64,000 bases of DNA from Siphonodentalium dalli (lineage: Eukaryota > Mollusca > Scaphopoda > Gadilida > Siphonodentaliidae), in contig CP136064.1 of NCBI GenBank assembly GCA_032622095.1, positions 113,884,004 to 113,948,003 of the forward strand, given 5' to 3'. Of this stretch, positions 59,618-64,000 are shown piece after piece; within the stretch, counting starts at the first letter, position 1; the number at the start of each line of letters is the position of its first letter. A program made the translations under genes and the position numbers. The notes below the pieces were generated by a model, which worked only from the letters and a program-made list of their open reading frames with translations, was not told where the DNA came from and did not search any database.

Positions 59618-59880
59618 TACTATCGCGCGCAAGGGAAATGTTATCATTAATTTTCGTCCACAGCTTGCCGGGGAGTTGGGAGGGCGATAGAAGCATCCTC
59701 AAAGACAACGTTTTGTGTTAATTGTAACCTCTATCCAGATACTTTCTACTTCGTCACTGTCAAGATCATCGCGTATTTTGAATGGTATAGTGTCGCGAAC
59801 ATAAATACATACACCCCTTCCTGTTGTACCATAGTTCCTGTCTTCATTCGTCTCAGTGCTCATGTTGAAAATGACAGTGA
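59618..59880 (-). pseudogene. LINE D: endonuclease N-terminal part
   Basis: On the - strand: GTTGRGVCIYVRDTIPFKIRDDL, ESIWIEVTINTKRCL, an in-frame TGA, then GCFYRPPNSPAS and, after a shift, DNISLARDS. This is the segment of an APE endonuclease that precedes the GDFN block found at 57000 on the other side of the foldback insertion. The upstream catalytic Asn and Glu blocks are absent, so the copy is 5' truncated near 59880. Confidence 0.75.
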
Positions 59881-61620
59881 TGTGCCTATCAAAACACTGA
59901 CACATTTACTGACACAAGAGGATACAGGATCGATTAACAAGAGCTTCGATGTCAACCACAGGTGACAATAATATCAACAACAACAGCTATTAGAATGTTG
60001 ACAGTGTTGTTTTTAACTTGAACTGTCCAATCCAGTTGACAGTGTTCTGATTGTTTCAAAGCACATACATGTACATTTACACGAGAGGATATACTGTACG
60101 CACCGGAGAAATTCACAAGAGTTTCAATGTCAACAACAACGACACCGTAATACTGAACTGACGCCGCGCGTGACGAATGACCACATATCTACAATTCCAA
60201 CTTACAAGTAAAACTTTACAATTACACGGACCAATTCATCATATACGAACATAAATAATCGCGCGCGATTCGTTGTGATCACACTGAGACGGAATAAAGT
60301 CGCTTCACCCGAGTATCCCACAATGATTGTGTTGAATTGTACCATGGGTATGGTGGGCATTGATATAGAAGCTTCTGGGATTTCGTGGAGAACCATTCTT
60401 TTCTTGTCCCTTGAATTAATAATACCTATCTGTCGATGAGCAATACGCCAGAAAATAGCCTATATATCACACGATCATTTGTGAACACAACTCAGCTCGC
60501 TAGCAGGTTCACGAATGAGTAGATTAAGTGCGCGCTCATGCATATATCAGTTTATGCGCGCCATTAGCATAATATTGATCTGATCCGATCCGGTCGCAAT
60601 CACGTGTGTGATGAGATACACGACCATGTATGTACATGAGAGGCTTAGTATAATACATGTTCAAAAACAGCAACAACATAAGCTGTGGCTCCACAGTGAC
60701 AGCGACGGATCTAGCCGAAGTTGTTAGGCAAACCAACGAGCTGATGACTGCACCCATCCAGAGCGAAAAAAATAAATCTGCTATAGCATCGGCTCAACGA
60801 ATACGACTTCAAGTCAACAGACACCTAACAGCCACAACAACAACAGAAAGAACAAAAACGAAGAAAAAAAATCAATGTCCAGATCATTTTTCATCATCTC
60901 TCACTGTCATGTTAAATTTAAAACCATTTCGTGATAATTTCAAAACATCCAAAGTGAGTTGTATGGGACAGGGGGTACTACACCCCTTCCAAATCCTCCC
61001 TGGTCAGTTCCCAAATTCCCAATAAAAAAGCTTCGCTATAGAGGTTTTGAAGGTACGTTTATACACTCGCAAGTTTGCAAGCAATGTGTTGCAGACATTT
61101 CGTCGTAGAAATGATTTGGTGCCAGCATATGAACGGAAATATGCATAAAATGCATCTGTGCCTCAGCTAACTACACGAGCAAAACAAACTCTGTTTTCTC
61201 GCCTGTAGCGATGCTACCAAAATGTGTCTGTATATAGCATGCAATTACATGTGAAACTACAGAAATGTTACTACTCTTGTCCGTAAAGAATCATTTTATA
61301 TGCATGTTTACATTCATATATATTTGTGTGTTATCGTCTTTAGGCAGTTATCTTCCACTGCGATCATCGGTGACGTGGAACATTTCAGTAGAATAAAAGA
61401 AATGTGTCATTCTAATTGGCAGGGTATAATCTACCAGGAACGGCGAGCGGTGAATAAGAAATTAGCTAAAAACGAAAAAAAAATCCGAGTAACAGGAATG
61501 AGAAACAGATAAAAAAAACCTAATTTTCACGCATTTTACGCAATGAAACAATACATGTAATACATAATTATTTGCATGCATTTATGGTGCCAGCATATGA
61601 AATGCAATATGCATATAAAA
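59881..61620. other. Non-coding region with a small direct duplication
   Basis: ACAAGAGGATA...GATGTCAAC and ACGAGAGGATA...AATGTCAAC recur near 59913 and 60082, each followed by AACAACAAC-type sequence. A frame at 60657-61025 (122 codons) has no domain or splice context and is not called. Confidence 0.45.
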
Positions 61621-61624
61621 TGGA

Positions 61625-62535
61625 TAATTAGAAAACATATTTCCTGAATTACTTTCAGGACCATGGGTACACGGGGTACAAATGGTTACTTATGGTTACT
61701 TTACCTATTAGTTAATGTTACATTTGTTACTTTTATTTTTTTCTCTTAGAAATCCCATAGTACCTTGTTATATTGGTTACAAATTAGAAAAGTTATTTCC
61801 TGAATTACTTTCAGTACCATGCATGGGCACACGGGGTACAGATAGTTACTTCTGGTTACTTTACCTATTAGTTAATGTTTAACATTTGTTACTTTTATTT
61901 TTTGTTCATAGAAATCCCAAAGTACCTTGTTACATTGGTTACAAATTAGAGAACATATTCCCAGAACTACTTTCATGCCCATGGGTACACGGGGTAAAAA
62001 TGGTTACTTCTGGTTACTTTAATGTTACATTTGTAACTTTTATTTATTTTGTTCTTAGAAATCCCAAAGTACCTTGTTACATTGGTCACAAATTAGAAAA
62101 CATATTCCCTGAACTAATTTACAGCCCATGGGTACACGGGGTACAAATGGTTACTTCTGGTTACTTTAGCTATTAGTTAATGTTACATTTATTACTTTTA
62201 TTTTTTGTTCTTAGAAATCCCAAAGTAACTTGTTACATTGGTTACAAATTAGAGAACACATTCCCAGGAATACTTTCAGGCCCATGGGTACACGGGGTAC
62301 AAATGGTTACTTCTGGTTACTTTACCTATTAGTTAATGTTACAATTGTTACTTTTATTTATTTTTTTCTTAGAAATCCCATAGTACCTTGTTACATTGGT
62401 TACAAATTAGAAAAGTTATTTCCTGAATTACTTTCAGGACCATGGGTACACGGGGTACAAATGGTTACTTGTGGTTACTTTACCTATTAGTTAATGTAGA
62501 ACTCCCAAAGTACCTTGTTACATTGGTTACAAATT
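61625..62535 (+). repeat. Minisatellite of about 157 bp, about six copies
   Basis: ACGGGGTA recurs at 61671, 61831, 61989, 62136, 62292 and 62450 (steps 160, 158, 147, 156, 158). Each unit contains TTACTTTTATTTTTT..TTAG, AAATCCC, TACCTTGTTACATTGG, a GAACATATTCCC-type stretch and CATGGGTACACGG. Within several units one frame reads NPKVPCYIGYKLENIFPELL then PWVHGVQMVTSGYF, but unit lengths are not multiples of three, so no continuous protein results. Confidence 0.88.
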
Positions 62536-62689
62536 ATAAAGTACCTGACACAACATTAGTTGGAAATTTCACACTAACAATAGGTTGAAAATGTTCCTGT
62601 AGTTTGATTTTCAAACAATTTTTCGGGGGTATTTATTGTTTTTGGACCAATATTTGCATATTATCATACTTTTGTCAATATTTTGGACT

Positions 62690-63185
62690 GAAATGGCCGT
62701 CCGTTGGAAATTTTCCACCTTTGGGGGGGGGGGGTGTCAGGTTGAACATTTCCAACACTTGGAAAGCTTGTGTCCTGGTCCCTCCCCATCCAGTCCAAAA
62801 CTGCTAGTTAATTTATAAAAACAATATTGTCCTACATTTGGTCAACATTGTCATTGGAATTGTCATCAGTTGGAAATTTTCCAACCTAGGTGGGGGTGTC
62901 AGGTTTGACATTTCCAACTCTAGGAAGGCTTGAGGTTAGTCTAGATGCTAGGATTTTGCGATTTTCTTGTTCAGATTTCAAAATGTCCACACACCGGGCC
63001 AACCATAATGGTCCTTCCCCCGTGGCCAATACAAAACTGCTGAATGGTTTGAGAAAACAATATTTTACTACATTTGTTCAAAATTGTGGACTGAAATGAT
63101 CATCAGTTTGATAATTTTCCATCCTAAGGATGAGTATGAGGTTTCAAATTTCCAACACTAGGAAAGCTTGAGGCGATAGGATTTT
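62690..63185 (+). repeat. Diverged direct repeat, three copies
   Basis: The block CAGTTGGAAATTTTCCA..CT, GGGGGTGTCAGGTT, ACATTTCCAAC, CTAGGAAAGCTTG recurs near 62698, 62866 and 63102. Poly-G runs interrupt it near 62725. Confidence 0.7.
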
Positions 63186-64000
63186 GCGATTTTCTTCAAA
63201 ATTTTCACACACTGGGCCGAACAACCATGGTCGGCCCGGTGTGTCCTAGTCTCTTGTCCATAGCCGCGCGTGTGCCTTTGTCTGGAGTTGGACTACTAGA
63301 TGTTAAGATTTATGCAATTTTCAGGTTCAAATATCTTAATGTTCTCATAGCGGGTATATAGAACCATGTTTTATGAACATATAGGCTATTAGGCCTGAGT
63401 ACTGCGGTGCAATTTTAAGGGGGGGGGGGCTAATATAATTATGCAAAACTTGTGTGTTTGGTTGGATTCAAGGGGGTGCAGTTGGAAATCCCCAAAGTGA
63501 ACACCCCACGGGAGATCCTCTAGCCACGTCCCTGGCTCCATCCTATCTGAATTTAATCGTTCGCTACAGACAAGGGTTTGCATTTTTGTTTAAACATATT
63601 GAATTGTAATATAATATTACAAGAGGGATCGAGGTGTTTGATAACTTACAACAGCCCATCAACCATTAACATTCGGAAAAGCTGATGACTAACATATATA
63701 TAGGGTGATATATGGTGTGTATGCTGCCAGTCCTATATATCCTTCCGCAATTAGAATTTCATTTTAAATAGTCAACATTTATAGCGCGCGGGGTGGTTGT
63801 CAGAGGTAATCTGGAAAGGGAGGGTAATTATATCGTTTCGTAAATGAAATGTATAGTAAATAACAAAATGGAAAAGCATTTCATCGCGTCGATTCGAGCC
63901 TGGTGGTATCCGTGTGTGTAAGGATGATATGTCAGTTATTATAAATTGGTGAGTTGCTATTTTGTCGAACATCTTTGGGCTACGTGAAGGGGGAACTCAA
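63186..64000. other. Non-coding right end of the window
   Basis: No supported gene; a poly-G run at about 63419-63429. Confidence 0.45.

Noticed and set aside
60657-61025. 122-codon + strand frame
   Set aside because: Composition is Thr/Lys/Asn-rich without a domain; no promoter, splice or poly(A) context.

Overview
The window looks like AT-rich nuclear DNA from a metazoan, most likely a marine invertebrate and plausibly a mollusc or another lophotrochozoan. I base this on two spliced secreted genes with a peritrophin-A (CBM14) chitin-binding domain, many decayed non-LTR retrotransposons with APE endonuclease and reverse transcriptase, a Ty3/gypsy integrase remnant, many short inverted-repeat DNA elements, and simple or tandem repeats. 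There are no operons, ribosome binding sites, tRNA or rRNA genes, or CRISPR arrays. The organism is an inference; nothing here identifies a species.

Host genes: only two loci look like real host genes, both on the + strand. Gene 1 has exons at 1752-2203 and 3891-4148 with a poly(A) signal near 4399. Gene 2 has its main coding exon at 19164-19987. Both exons begin after a phase-1 intron that falls just before the six-cysteine chitin-binding domain. The cysteine spacing is almost the same (13 or 14, then 5, 9, 12 and 7 residues), and both carry a furin-like basic site after the domain. They are therefore probably tandem paralogues encoding secreted chitin-associated matrix proteins. Their 5' signal-peptide exons were not found with confidence.

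Layout: 1-4.4 kb gene 1, with a TTAA-flanked MITE in its intron; 4.9-10.2 kb a reverse-strand LINE whose ORF1 has a CCHC knuckle and an SGNH esterase domain and whose ORF2 carries an in-frame poly-Asp tract; 10.2-19 kb intronic or intergenic sequence with a MITE and another RT relic; 19.2-20.0 kb gene 2; 20-35 kb hairpin and foldback elements, a hAT MITE nested in a TTAA element, diverged repeats and an old LINE split by a MITE; 35.7-39.3 kb a 510-bp tandem repeat and a 662-bp duplication beside a LINE fragment; 40-49 kb a LINE ORF1, an 813-bp higher-order satellite and an internally deleted LINE ORF2; 49.3-51.7 kb a LINE ORF1 and a gypsy integrase; 54.4-59.9 kb a LINE split by a 2.6-kb foldback element bearing arrays of a palindromic 14-mer; 61.6-63.2 kb minisatellites.

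The most notable structures are the 2.6-kb foldback element with 28-bp terminal inverted repeats and palindrome arrays (57026-59617), the set of four TTAA-flanked inverted-repeat families, the hairpin cassettes near 20-21 kb, and the hAT-in-TTAA nesting with an intact 8-bp target duplication. No element here appears able to move by itself: every RT relic I read is frameshifted, deleted or interrupted.
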